Shown here: in pieces, positions 5,581 to 12,563 of the stretch
Layout of the letters: each line of letters starts with the position of its first letter
How positions within the stretch are numbered: position 1 is the first letter of the stretch
Origin: an uncultured Flavobacterium sp.
Lineage (GTDB): Bacteria > Bacteroidota > Bacteroidia > Flavobacteriales > Flavobacteriaceae
DNA length: 15,182 nucleotides
NCBI RefSeq assembly: GCF_937876455.1
Contig: NZ_CALFIG010000079.1
Span: 1-15,182, forward strand
Direction: 5' to 3'
Program-made: the position numbers and the translations under genes
The notes under the pieces: model-generated
What the model saw: the letters and a program-made list of their open reading frames with translations, nothing else
What the model was told of the DNA's origin: nothing
The model's database searches: none

Positions 5581-7752
5581 TTAATTTGCCTCAAGGTAAG
5601 AAGCAATTACTTCATATAAATGTTCGGGTTTAAATGGTTTTGTAACCACATCACTCATTCCAAAAGACAGTAAGGTTTCTCTATTTTCGTTTAATGAAAT
5701 TGCGGTTAAAGCAATTATTGGGGTATGTGTGTTAAAGGTTCTAATTTGTTCTGTTGCTTCTGTTCCATTTATACCTGGTAAATGAACATCCATTAAAACT
5801 AAATCATAATTATTTTTAGCTAATTCACTAATGGCTTCTTCTCCGTTGTCAATAATGGTGCAAATCATGCCTTTATTTTCAAGCATTTTTTGAGTTATCA
5901 TTTGGTTTATCTTATTGTCTTCAACCAATAATACATATTTTCCTTGTAAATTTTCTAAAGATTTTTCCTCATTTGAAGGAAGTTCGTTTGGTGATATAAT
6001 TGCAGATTTTTCTAAAATTAAATCAAAACAAAACACACTTCCTTGGTTTACATCGCTTTCAAGTGTAATTTCGCTACCTAATAACTCTACTATTTTCTTG
6101 ACAATAGACAATCCTAGTCCAGTTCCGCCATAGGTTCTATTAATTTCAACAGAACCTTGTGTGAAGCTATCAAAAATAGTGGCAATTTTTTCTTTTGGAA
6201 TCCCTATTCCATTATCCTTGATAGTAAATGCTAATTTTATTTTTTCATCGTGCTCTTCAATTTGCTTTATTGTTAACCATACATCTCCGTTTTTAGTAAA
6301 TTTAATAGCATTATTAATTAAATTTATTAATATTTGAGAGAGTTTTGTGGGGTCTCCAATGTAATTAGTTACACTATTTAACTGAATGTCAGTATGAAAA
6401 TTTACGTTATTTTTGATGATAAATTCATTAAATGATTGTTTAATATTGATTACTAATTCATTCAAATTAAAATCAATTTTTTCTACTTGTACTACATCTG
6501 ATTCTAATCGGTTAATTTCAAGAATATCGTTAATGAAATTCAATAAATAGCTTCCCGAAAACTCTAAAGATTTTAAATAATTTAACTGACTTGCTCTTGG
6601 TTTTTCTTGCAAGAGTAGATAGGTTATGCCGTTTATGGCATTAAGAGGTGTTCGTAATTCATGACTAACGGTAGACAAAAATTCTGCTCTAGCTTTTGAT
6701 GCTTGTTCAGCTTTTTCTTTTTCTTTTGTAAGTTCTTTATTTTTGTCTTCCAATAATTTGAATGTATTATTTCGGATCTTATTGTTTTTGTATAAAGAGA
6801 AACTCAGCAATGATAAAATCGCTATTAATGCAATACTTAAAATACTAATTAATTTTGAAAATTTCATAGATTTAAGTTGGTCTTGTTTTTCGTTTTCTAA
6901 TTTTTCAACTAAATCGAGTTGGCTATCATATTCTTTTTTGTTTAAAAGATAATTTTCATCAGTAGTGAAGTTATTGTTTTCTTTTAAATCATTTATTTTT
7001 CTTAAATATTGATTTGCACTTTTAAAATCGCCGTTCTTTTCACTTAATAAAATTAATTTTTTAAGAATTTTATTTTTGATTAAAAAATTAGGATTTTTTT
7101 CGGCTAGCTCATAAGCATTTTGAAAGGCGGTATAGGCTTTTTCATCTTCATTCTGTATGGCGTAAACTTCTCCCAATTGAAAAAAAGCTTCCACTTTTGT
7201 GTTTTCAAATTGATTATTTTGAGAAACAATGGTGTTGAAAACAGTAATGGCTTCATCAAATTTTTTATTTGCTTTAAGTACTAACCCTTTTTGTAGTTCC
7301 ACTAATAAAAAGGCATCTGAAAGCGGCAAATTATTATAAATTTCAAATGATTTAGTGAAATATAAATTAGCTAATTTTTGATTGTTTTTGAGTAAATAAC
7401 TTTTACCAAGTGAAAAATACGTTTTGGCTAATTTTGAATTTGATATATTTTTAATTTGAAAATAATTAGTACATCTAATAAAATAAACGATTGCTTCTTC
7501 AGGTTTATTATTTTCTAAATAAAGGGTTCCTAAAAAATAATAAGAATCTATTTTTTTACTTTCATTTTTAGTTTTCTTAGCAAAAGAAACAGCTTTATGG
7601 GTATACTTAATTGCCTTGTCAATTTGAAATTGCTCTTCAGCACTATAATTAGCTAATTCTAAATAATAGTCAATACTATCTTGTGTAACTTTCTTTTCTT
7701 GCGAATAGCAAAATAAAGTAAGTAAATAAATAAAAATAGCTAGTTGTCTCAT
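5581..7752 (-). CDS. Hybrid histidine kinase with periplasmic TPR sensor and receiver domain
   Basis: A 723-residue one-protein phosphorelay. Residues 1-17 are a signal peptide. Residues about 25-260 form TPR-like helical repeats predicted to lie in the periplasm. A short coiled coil precedes one membrane segment (about 301-320), with a linker helix at 330-355. HisKA follows with the phospho-accepting H364 in STVSHELRTPLN. The ATPase domain has an N-box around N480-N481, DNGIG (513-517) and GGTGLGL (542-548). The C-terminal receiver has the acidic pair E611-D612, phospho-acceptor D655, T683 and K705. No output or DNA-binding domain is present, so the signal must pass to a phosphotransfer protein or regulator outside this window, or the receiver acts on the kinase itself. 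It lies 45 bases downstream of gap on the same strand with no clear promoter between, so co-transcription is likely. The ligand is unknown. Confidence 0.92.
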   Translation of the reverse strand: MRQLAIFIYLLTLFCYSQEKKVTQDSIDYYLELANYSAEEQFQIDKAIKYTHKAVSFAKKTKNESKKIDSYYFLGTLYLENNKPEEAIVYFIRCTNYFQIKNISNSKLAKTYFSLGKSYLLKNNQKLANLYFTKSFEIYNNLPLSDAFLLVELQKGLVLKANKKFDEAITVFNTIVSQNNQFENTKVEAFFQLGEVYAIQNEDEKAYTAFQNAYELAEKNPNFLIKNKILKKLILLSEKNGDFKSANQYLRKINDLKENNNFTTDENYLLNKKEYDSQLDLVEKLENEKQDQLKSMKFSKLISILSIALIAILSLLSFSLYKNNKIRNNTFKLLEDKNKELTKEKEKAEQASKARAEFLSTVSHELRTPLNAINGITYLLLQEKPRASQLNYLKSLEFSGSYLLNFINDILEINRLESDVVQVEKIDFNLNELVINIKQSFNEFIIKNNVNFHTDIQLNSVTNYIGDPTKLSQILINLINNAIKFTKNGDVWLTIKQIEEHDEKIKLAFTIKDNGIGIPKEKIATIFDSFTQGSVEINRTYGGTGLGLSIVKKIVELLGSEITLESDVNQGSVFCFDLILEKSAIISPNELPSNEEKSLENLQGKYVLLVEDNKINQMITQKMLENKGMICTIIDNGEEAISELAKNNYDLVLMDVHLPGINGTEATEQIRTFNTHTPIIALTAISLNENRETLLSFGMSDVVTKPFKPEHLYEVIASYLEAN

Positions 7753-7797
7753 AGGTCAATTTGCCTAAACAGATTAAAATAAAAAATAAAAGTACAA

Positions 7798-8808
7798 TTA
7801 TTTTTTAGAAATAAAAATGATTAAATCAATTAGGCGAGAGGAATAGCCAATTTCATTGTCATACCAACCTACAATTTTAACTAAATTATCGATAACAGAC
7901 GTAAGTTGCGAATCAAAAACACAGGAGTGTGTATTGCCAATAATATCTACAGAAACAATAGGGTCTTCGGTATAAGCCATGATGTCTTTTAACGATGTTG
8001 TTGTCGCTTTTTTAAATGCTGCATTAATGGTTTCAATAGAGACTTCGTTTTTTACATGGCAGGTTATATCTGTTAACGAGCCGTCTGGTACAGGAACACG
8101 TATGCCACAGCCTCCTATTTTACCTTCAAGGTTGGGAAATATTTTGGTTAAAGCTTTAGCTGCTCCAGTTGTGGTGGGTACAATAGATTGTGCCGCGCCT
8201 CTTGCACGCCTTAAGTCTTTATGTGGTTGGTCATGTAAACTTTGGTCAGTGGTATAAGAATGTACAGTAGTAATGTAAGCTTGTTCTATACCACATAATT
8301 CGTCAATAATTTTGAGCATAGGCGCTGCATTGTTCGTTGTGCAACTGGCATTAGAAATAATACCTTCAGAACCATCTAAAATATGTTCGTTTACACCTAA
8401 AACAACAGTTTTAATCACTTCATCTTCGGGAGGAGCTGATAAAATAACTTTTTTGGCTCCTGCCAAAATATGCTGCTGCGCTAATTCATACGTTTTAAAT
8501 TTTCCTGTTGCCTCTATGACAACATCAATGTGTAAAGTTTTCCAAGGTAAGTTTGAAATATCTTTTTCGTGATAAAACGCAAATTTTTGATTTGAAATAA
8601 GCAGATTTTTTTCGTCAAATGAAACGTCATGAGGCAAGACTCCATGTATGCTGTCATATTTAAGCAAATGACTCATTGTTTTTGTGTCAGCAATATCGTT
8701 AATGGCAACAATTTCTATGTTTGGATGATTCAGAAGTAATCTGAATAGATTTCTTCCAATTCTCCCAAAACCATTAATGGCTACTTTTATTTTTGTTTCA
8801 GATTTCAA
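7798..8808 (-). CDS. gap: Glyceraldehyde-3-phosphate dehydrogenase, type I
   Basis: Oxidises glyceraldehyde 3-phosphate with phosphate to 1,3-bisphosphoglycerate in glycolysis, or runs the reverse in gluconeogenesis. The Rossmann motif INGFGRIGR is at 11-19, the active-site SNASCTTN at 152-159 with C156, the base H183 in TTVHSYT, and WYDNEIGYS near the end. D38 stands where NAD-preferring enzymes carry aspartate, and Q194-P195 stands where they usually have Leu-Pro, so NAD preference is likely but not certain. The length of 336 residues is normal. The start is a TTG at 8808-8806: an in-frame stop lies three codons upstream and no ATG occurs before the Rossmann fold. Flavobacteria often carry a second gap gene, so this copy may be specialised. 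It lies between lipA and the kinase gene. Confidence 0.95.
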   Translation of the reverse strand: MKSETKIKVAINGFGRIGRNLFRLLLNHPNIEIVAINDIADTKTMSHLLKYDSIHGVLPHDVSFDEKNLLISNQKFAFYHEKDISNLPWKTLHIDVVIEATGKFKTYELAQQHILAGAKKVILSAPPEDEVIKTVVLGVNEHILDGSEGIISNASCTTNNAAPMLKIIDELCGIEQAYITTVHSYTTDQSLHDQPHKDLRRARGAAQSIVPTTTGAAKALTKIFPNLEGKIGGCGIRVPVPDGSLTDITCHVKNEVSIETINAAFKKATTTSLKDIMAYTEDPIVSVDIIGNTHSCVFDSQLTSVIDNLVKIVGWYDNEIGYSSRLIDLIIFISKK

Positions 8809-8822
8809 TGTTTTTTAATTTA

Positions 8823-8855
8823 GCTGTGCTCCGTTCGGTTTTGTCTCGGGTCAGG
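8823..8855. other. G+C-rich intergenic island upstream of gap
   Basis: These 33 bases are about 61% G+C (20 of 33) in an otherwise A+T-rich intergenic region between lipA and gap. They contain the palindrome CCGTTCGG at 8831-8838. The island is followed by TTTCAAGTTGAAAAGTT, which resembles the TTTCAAGTT units of the tandem repeat upstream of the glycosyltransferase gene. It may be a dispersed intergenic element or part of the gap leader. Confidence 0.35.
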
Positions 8856-8920
8856 TTTCAAGTTGAAAAGTTATAGTTTTCAAAATAAATTTGCTACTCA
8901 CTAATTACTTTTTACTAAAA

Positions 8921-9787
8921 TTAATGAATATGTTTTTCAGCATGGTAAGAAGAACGAACTAAAGCACCACTTTCTACATGTCTAAAGCCTAGTTTTTTAC
9001 CTATTTCTTCATATTTTGCAAATTGTTCGGGAGTAATAAATTCTTTTACAGGTAAATGTTTTTTACTTGGTTGTAAATATTGACCAATAGTTACAATATC
9101 TACTTTTGCAGCGGACAAGTCATGTAAGGTTTCAATCACCTCTTCTTCTGTTTCACCTAAACCAAGCATTATGCCAGACTTAGTTCTATTAATACCTTGG
9201 TCTTTTAAATAGCGTAATACGTCTAAACTTCTTTCATATTTCGCTTGAATACGAACCTCACGCGTCAATCGTTTTACCGTTTCCATATTGTGAGAAACTA
9301 CTTCGGGAGCCACTTCAATAATGCGATTTAGTATTTTTTCATTTCCTTGAAAATCAGGAATTAATGTCTCCAAAGTAGTCGTTGGATTCATTCGTCTAAT
9401 TGCTTTTACTGTTTCTGCCCAAATGATTGACCCCATGTCTTTTAAATCATCTCGATCTACACTCGTGATTACGGCATGTTTAATGTTCATTATTTTTATA
9501 GAACGGGCTACTTTTTCAGGCTCTTCCCAATCAACTTCTTCGGGACGCCCCGTTTTTACACCACAAAAGCCACATGAGCGGGTGCAAATATTTCCTAAAA
9601 TCATAAAGGTTGCTGTGCCTTCTCCCCAACATTCACCCATATTTGGACAACTACCAGATGTACAAATTGTGTTTAGTTTATATTTGTCAACTAATCCTCT
9701 TAATTCGGTATATTTTTGACCCGTAGGTAATTTTACTCGCAACCATTTTGGTTTAGGCTGCGGAGGAAAAACATTTTCAGACGCCAT
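8921..9787 (-). CDS. lipA: Lipoyl synthase
   Basis: A radical-SAM enzyme that inserts two sulfurs into octanoyl groups on carrier domains to make lipoyl cofactor for the 2-oxoacid dehydrogenases and the glycine cleavage system. The auxiliary iron-sulfur cluster cysteines are C42, C47 and C53 (CTSGSCPNMGEC). The radical-SAM cluster cysteines are C68, C72 and C75 (CTRSCGFC). The C-terminus keeps RSSYHAEKH, whose serine completes the auxiliary cluster. I place the start at ATG 9787 (288 residues, the usual family size). The frame stays open for another 65 codons upstream, but that stretch runs through the lipA promoter and the tonB terminator and has no family similarity. It is transcribed from its own promoter and followed by gap. 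Confidence 0.96.
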   Translation of the reverse strand: MASENVFPPQPKPKWLRVKLPTGQKYTELRGLVDKYKLNTICTSGSCPNMGECWGEGTATFMILGNICTRSCGFCGVKTGRPEEVDWEEPEKVARSIKIMNIKHAVITSVDRDDLKDMGSIIWAETVKAIRRMNPTTTLETLIPDFQGNEKILNRIIEVAPEVVSHNMETVKRLTREVRIQAKYERSLDVLRYLKDQGINRTKSGIMLGLGETEEEVIETLHDLSAAKVDIVTIGQYLQPSKKHLPVKEFITPEQFAKYEEIGKKLGFRHVESGALVRSSYHAEKHIH

Positions 9788-9809
9788 ACTAAATAGTAAT
9801 AATGAATGA

Positions 9810-9837
9810 CAAAGATACAAAACGTTCAAAAAACAAA
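9810..9837 (-). promoter_or_regulatory. Bacteroidota-type promoter for lipA
   Basis: On the minus strand TATCTTTG (9817-9810) is a perfect TAnnTTTG, with TTTG (9837-9834) 16 bases upstream, slightly short of the usual spacing. It predicts a leader of about 15 bases before the lipA ATG at 9787 and lies directly after the tonB terminator. Confidence 0.6.
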
Positions 9838-9841
9838 TCAT

Positions 9842-9875
9842 AAAAAAACCACAAAATGAATTCACTTTGTGGTTT
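9842..9875 (-). terminator. Rho-independent terminator after tonB
   Basis: A 10-bp perfect stem, AAACCACAAA (9846-9855) with TTTGTGGTTT (9866-9875), contains an inner TGAATTCA palindrome in its loop. On the minus strand it runs into seven T residues (9848-9842). It lies about 20 bases after the second stop codon of the tonB frame (9895-9897), which fits that stop as the original end of the gene. Confidence 0.85.
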
Positions 9876-9939
9876 ATAGTAAGTACTACTAAATTTAGTC
9901 TTCTATTTCGGTTACCATTATTTTTATAGGTAGCATTTT

Positions 9940-10695
9940 TTAAGATCGAACAGCAATTCCATTTGATTTTCCAGGTTCCCATTTTTGTTTCATAGATTGT
10001 AAAACTCTTATGGCTTCTTTTTCTAATTTTTCATCGCCATTATTTTGCATTTTTATAGAAGAAATACTGCCGTCAGTTTCAATAATAAAAGATAATTCAA
10101 TATACACATATTCTTTGTTGAAATCGCTTGGAATTTTAAACTTTGAAGCCACATATTCTCTGAATTTATTAATGCCACCAGGAAACGATGCAGCTTCTGA
10201 AACAATATTCATACTGCCTCCTCCGCTATTTCCTCCACTAATTGTTGAGCTTAGTGTAATTGGATTGCCTTCAGTTCCGGGTTTTTTGCCATTTTCACTG
10301 CCATTTGGATTAAATGGTTCATTTCCTGGAATTGCTTCTGGCTTAGGGGTTACTATGTCACTGATTCTTGGTGTGTCGTGAATAGAGGGTCTAGTATTTT
10401 TTTTAGTGTTTCTTTCTCCATGTTGTTCTTCGGTTTTAGGTTTCATTTTGTTAGGCTCCACAAATACTACTGATGGTTCTAATTTTGGACAGGGATGAAT
10501 AATTGGTTCTTCATATTTAGTAGTCGAAAAAGAAACTAATCCTAATCCTGTTGCAACTAAAACGACTGCTATGCATAATGCTTTAAGTGTAGTGCGATCA
10601 TTTTCTTGTCTTAATTGATACGCTCCATAGGCTTTGTTTTTTCCTTCAAAAACAACTTCTAGCCAACTGTTTTTTTCTACGTTGAAATTTGACAT
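9940..10695 (-). CDS. Energy transducer TonB, apparently cut short at the C-terminus
   Basis: Couples the proton-motive force (through ExbB/ExbD) to outer-membrane receptors. The N-terminus has the Bacteroidota signature WLEVVFEGKNKAYGAYQLR (11-29) and one membrane segment (about 38-56). A Pro/Lys-rich periplasm-spanning linker follows (about 63-145), with a Gly/Ser stretch at 150-161. The C-terminal TonB domain covers about 170-251 and includes FPGGINKFREYV, FIIETDGSI and WEPGKSNGIAVRS. Homologues normally go on with one more strand ending in a Leu/Pro-Ile pattern. Here a TAA stop (9942-9940) follows AVRS, and the same frame continues KMLPIKIMVTEIED to a second stop at 9897-9895, just before the terminator. 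The gene therefore looks like a full TonB with a nonsense codon or base error; a naturally shorter form is possible. No symbol is given because Bacteroidota carry several TonB paralogues. Confidence 0.85.
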   Translation of the reverse strand: MSNFNVEKNSWLEVVFEGKNKAYGAYQLRQENDRTTLKALCIAVVLVATGLGLVSFSTTKYEEPIIHPCPKLEPSVVFVEPNKMKPKTEEQHGERNTKKNTRPSIHDTPRISDIVTPKPEAIPGNEPFNPNGSENGKKPGTEGNPITLSSTISGGNSGGGSMNIVSEAASFPGGINKFREYVASKFKIPSDFNKEYVYIELSFIIETDGSISSIKMQNNGDEKLEKEAIRVLQSMKQKWEPGKSNGIAVRS

Positions 10696-10740
10696 AATAA
10701 TATGGTTTAAGGTTAATGATTAAGAATAATACAATACCTT

Positions 10741-10758
10741 ATGAAATTATCGTGCCAA
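10741..10758 (-). promoter_or_regulatory. Sigma-54-like promoter element upstream of tonB
   Basis: On the minus strand TTGGCACGATAATTTCAT fits the -24/-12 pattern TGGCAC-N5-TTGCW except that the -12 GC is TC. The -24 half is perfect and the GG to -12 spacing is the canonical 10 bases. The predicted start would lie about 35 bases before the tonB ATG. A partial TAnnTTTG-like TACATTTTG overlaps its upstream end, so a primary-sigma promoter is an alternative. Confidence 0.4.
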
Positions 10759-10798
10759 AATGTAATAAAAAGTTAAATTTAATGTGAAAAATAAATTT

Positions 10799-11365
10799 TT
10801 ATTTCTTAGTATAGATGATTTCTGCTAATAATTTTTTAGCTCTCAGAAGTTTAATTTTGATGTTATTCAGTGGCTCATCAATGTGATTTGCCATTTCTTG
10901 GTAACTCATTTCTTGGAAATATCTAAGTTGAATAACTTCTTGATACGCAGGCTTTAATTCTTTAATGTGTTGAAGTAATTGAGATAGATTTTGTTCTGTA
11001 ATGATAATATCTTCAGCAGAAGGTGTTTCGTCCGCTATAGCATATGCATATCGATCATTTGCCTCTGAATTGTCAATAAATAGCGATGTTTTCTTCTTTC
11101 TAAGTAAATCAATATGTACGTTTTTGGCAATAGCAATTAGCCATGTATTAAAACCAAAATCAGGATTATATGTTTGTATTTTGTCAAATGCTTTGGCAAA
11201 CGTTTCTATAACAATATCCTCTGTATCGGTTTCGTTTTCAGTTCGTTTAAGCATATAGCCATAGACTTCATTCCAATAATGGTCTAACAAGAAGGTAAAG
11301 GCAACTTGATCGCCTTGTTTTGCTTTTTGAATAAAAGCGCTAATATGTTCTTGTTTTAATTCCAA
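10799..11365 (-). CDS. ECF-type RNA polymerase sigma factor
   Basis: A 188-residue extracytoplasmic-function sigma factor. Region 2 covers about 20-95 (DTEDIVIETFAKAFDKI, then FNTWLIAIAKNVHIDLLRKKK, which contacts the -10 region and core). Region 4 covers about 125-185 (LKPAYQEVIQLRYFQEMSYQEMANHI plus a second helix with KIKLLRAKKLL) and recognises the -35 region. There is no region 3, as expected for ECF factors. The start is a TTG at 11365-11363; no in-frame ATG precedes region 2. The start overlaps the last 10 bases of the glycosyltransferase gene, so translational coupling is likely. No anti-sigma gene follows: the next gene is tonB, after about 100 bases with its own possible promoter. 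The regulon cannot be told from the sequence. Confidence 0.9.
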   Translation of the reverse strand: MELKQEHISAFIQKAKQGDQVAFTFLLDHYWNEVYGYMLKRTENETDTEDIVIETFAKAFDKIQTYNPDFGFNTWLIAIAKNVHIDLLRKKKTSLFIDNSEANDRYAYAIADETPSAEDIIITEQNLSQLLQHIKELKPAYQEVIQLRYFQEMSYQEMANHIDEPLNNIKIKLLRAKKLLAEIIYTKK

Positions 11366-12465
11366 TTTGTTTTTTTTGAAAATAAACTTGCAATGGCAAT
11401 TCGAATATGTGTAAATAAAACTATAAATTCAAATAGGGGATACCCAAAAATAATGTCTTTTTCTTTTAATTTTGAAGCACCATACCCAATTACAATCCAG
11501 TTAAAAATATACCTGAAACTCAATAAAATGGTTACTACAATCCAATTGTATTGAAAAGCAAGTAATACAATGGCTAAACATATAAAAAAGAACTGGGAGA
11601 TGAAATGTGTAGCCAATTGAAATTGGTCAAATCCTTTGTAATATTTTGCAGATGTAATCTGGTCTTTCTTTAACTGCAGCCAAGACGAATAACTTGTTCT
11701 GCTATCTGAATAGGTAAAACTAGTGGTGTTTATAGTTGTATTTTCTGCTGTTGAAGCTTGATTGATAAACAGGTCGTCATCACCTGTTCTAATTTTTATG
11801 TGGTCCATGAATCCTCTTACATTGAAAAATTCACTTTTTTTATAAGCTAAATTTTTGCCAATTCCTTTATATGGTTTATTTATTTTAGCCCATGAAAAAT
11901 ATTGAATAGCAGCTAAAGCGCCATCAAAACGAATTAATTTATTTAAAAACGAACCTTTGATTTTATAATAGGAACTATAGCCTAATACAATTGTTTTTTT
12001 TACAGTAAAGTGTGCTGTCATATCTTCGATCCAATTTTCATTTTCGGGTCTGCAACTAGCGTCTGTAAAAAGTAAATATTCGTATTTAGCGGCTTTAATC
12101 CCTAATGTTAAGGCATATTTTTTATTTCCCCAAAAAGCTTCGTTATTTTTAACTTTAACCAACTTAATGAAGGCGTATTGTTTTTCATAAGCTTCTAATA
12201 GGTCCAGTGAATCATCACTTGAATCGTCATCAATCACAACTAATTCAAAATGGGGATAGTTTTGAGAAAGTAAAATAGGCAGTAGTGCTTTTAAATTTTC
12301 ACATTCATTTTTTGCCCAAATAATAACTGAAACAGGAATTTTTTTTGGTGTGCCTGCTTGAGGTTTAGCAAATGCAAACCGACTAAAGACAAAGCCATAG
12401 TAACAAAATTGAATGCTAAAAAAAACTATAAATGCTATAAAAAGTATGCTTAATATCGTTTCCAT
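11356..12465 (-). CDS. Membrane glycosyltransferase, family 2
   Basis: A 369-residue GT-A glycosyltransferase that transfers sugar from a nucleotide-sugar donor, with its active site facing the cytoplasm. One N-terminal membrane helix (about 5-25) is followed by the catalytic domain: VSVIIWAKNE (45-54), VVIDDDSSDDS (76-86), the metal/donor motif TDAS (134-137) and the acidic TGDDDLFIN (227-235) with the likely catalytic acid. An aromatic-rich SSWLQLKKDQ (260-269) sits where processive enzymes have QxxRW, but that motif is not present, so a single-sugar transferase is more likely. Two or three C-terminal membrane segments lie at about 287-305, 308-328 and 338-360. The acceptor is unknown and is probably a lipid or cell-envelope glycan. 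The 3' end overlaps the sigma factor gene. It has its own TAnnTTTG promoter. Confidence 0.88.
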   Translation of the reverse strand: METILSILFIAFIVFFSIQFCYYGFVFSRFAFAKPQAGTPKKIPVSVIIWAKNECENLKALLPILLSQNYPHFELVVIDDDSSDDSLDLLEAYEKQYAFIKLVKVKNNEAFWGNKKYALTLGIKAAKYEYLLFTDASCRPENENWIEDMTAHFTVKKTIVLGYSSYYKIKGSFLNKLIRFDGALAAIQYFSWAKINKPYKGIGKNLAYKKSEFFNVRGFMDHIKIRTGDDDLFINQASTAENTTINTTSFTYSDSRTSYSSWLQLKKDQITSAKYYKGFDQFQLATHFISQFFFICLAIVLLAFQYNWIVVTILLSFRYIFNWIVIGYGASKLKEKDIIFGYPLFEFIVLFTHIRIAIASLFSKKTNWN

Positions 12466-12485
12466 ATTCCTTACTAAAAGTTGTG

Positions 12486-12517
12486 CAAATGTACTTTAAT
12501 TTTAGCTAAGTTTCAAG
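12486..12517 (-). promoter_or_regulatory. Bacteroidota-type promoter for the glycosyltransferase gene
   Basis: On the minus strand CTTG (12517-12514) is followed after 20 bases by TACATTTG (12493-12486), a full -33/-7 match. The -7 box ends 20 bases before the ATG at 12465. The -33 TTG is part of the outermost ACTTGAAA unit of the adjoining tandem repeat. Confidence 0.6.
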
Positions 12518-12560
12518 TTTTGAGTTTCAAGTTTTCAAGTTTTCAAGTTTTCAAGTTTTA
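12511..12560. repeat. 8-bp tandem repeat between murB and the glycosyltransferase gene
   Basis: TCAAG cores occur at 12527, 12535, 12543 and 12551 at an exact 8-base period (unit TCAAGTTT), with a further copy at 12513 and a degenerate TTGAG at 12522. The array fills the space from the glycosyltransferase promoter to the murB stop codon at 12564. Such AACTTGAAA-type arrays are short low-complexity elements; no coding potential is seen. Confidence 0.85.
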
Positions 12561-12563
12561 AAG

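Noticed and set aside
9788..9982. Extended N-terminus of lipA (65 extra codons)
   Set aside because: It runs through the lipA promoter and the tonB terminator, lacks family similarity, and the usual LipA length is reached from ATG 9787.
10773..10798. Terminator after the sigma factor gene (AAATTTA/TAAATTT hairpin)
   Set aside because: The stem is purely A-T with a long loop, so it is expected by chance in this base composition.
12511..12560. CRISPR-like array
   Set aside because: The units are 8 bases with no spacers; it is a simple tandem repeat.
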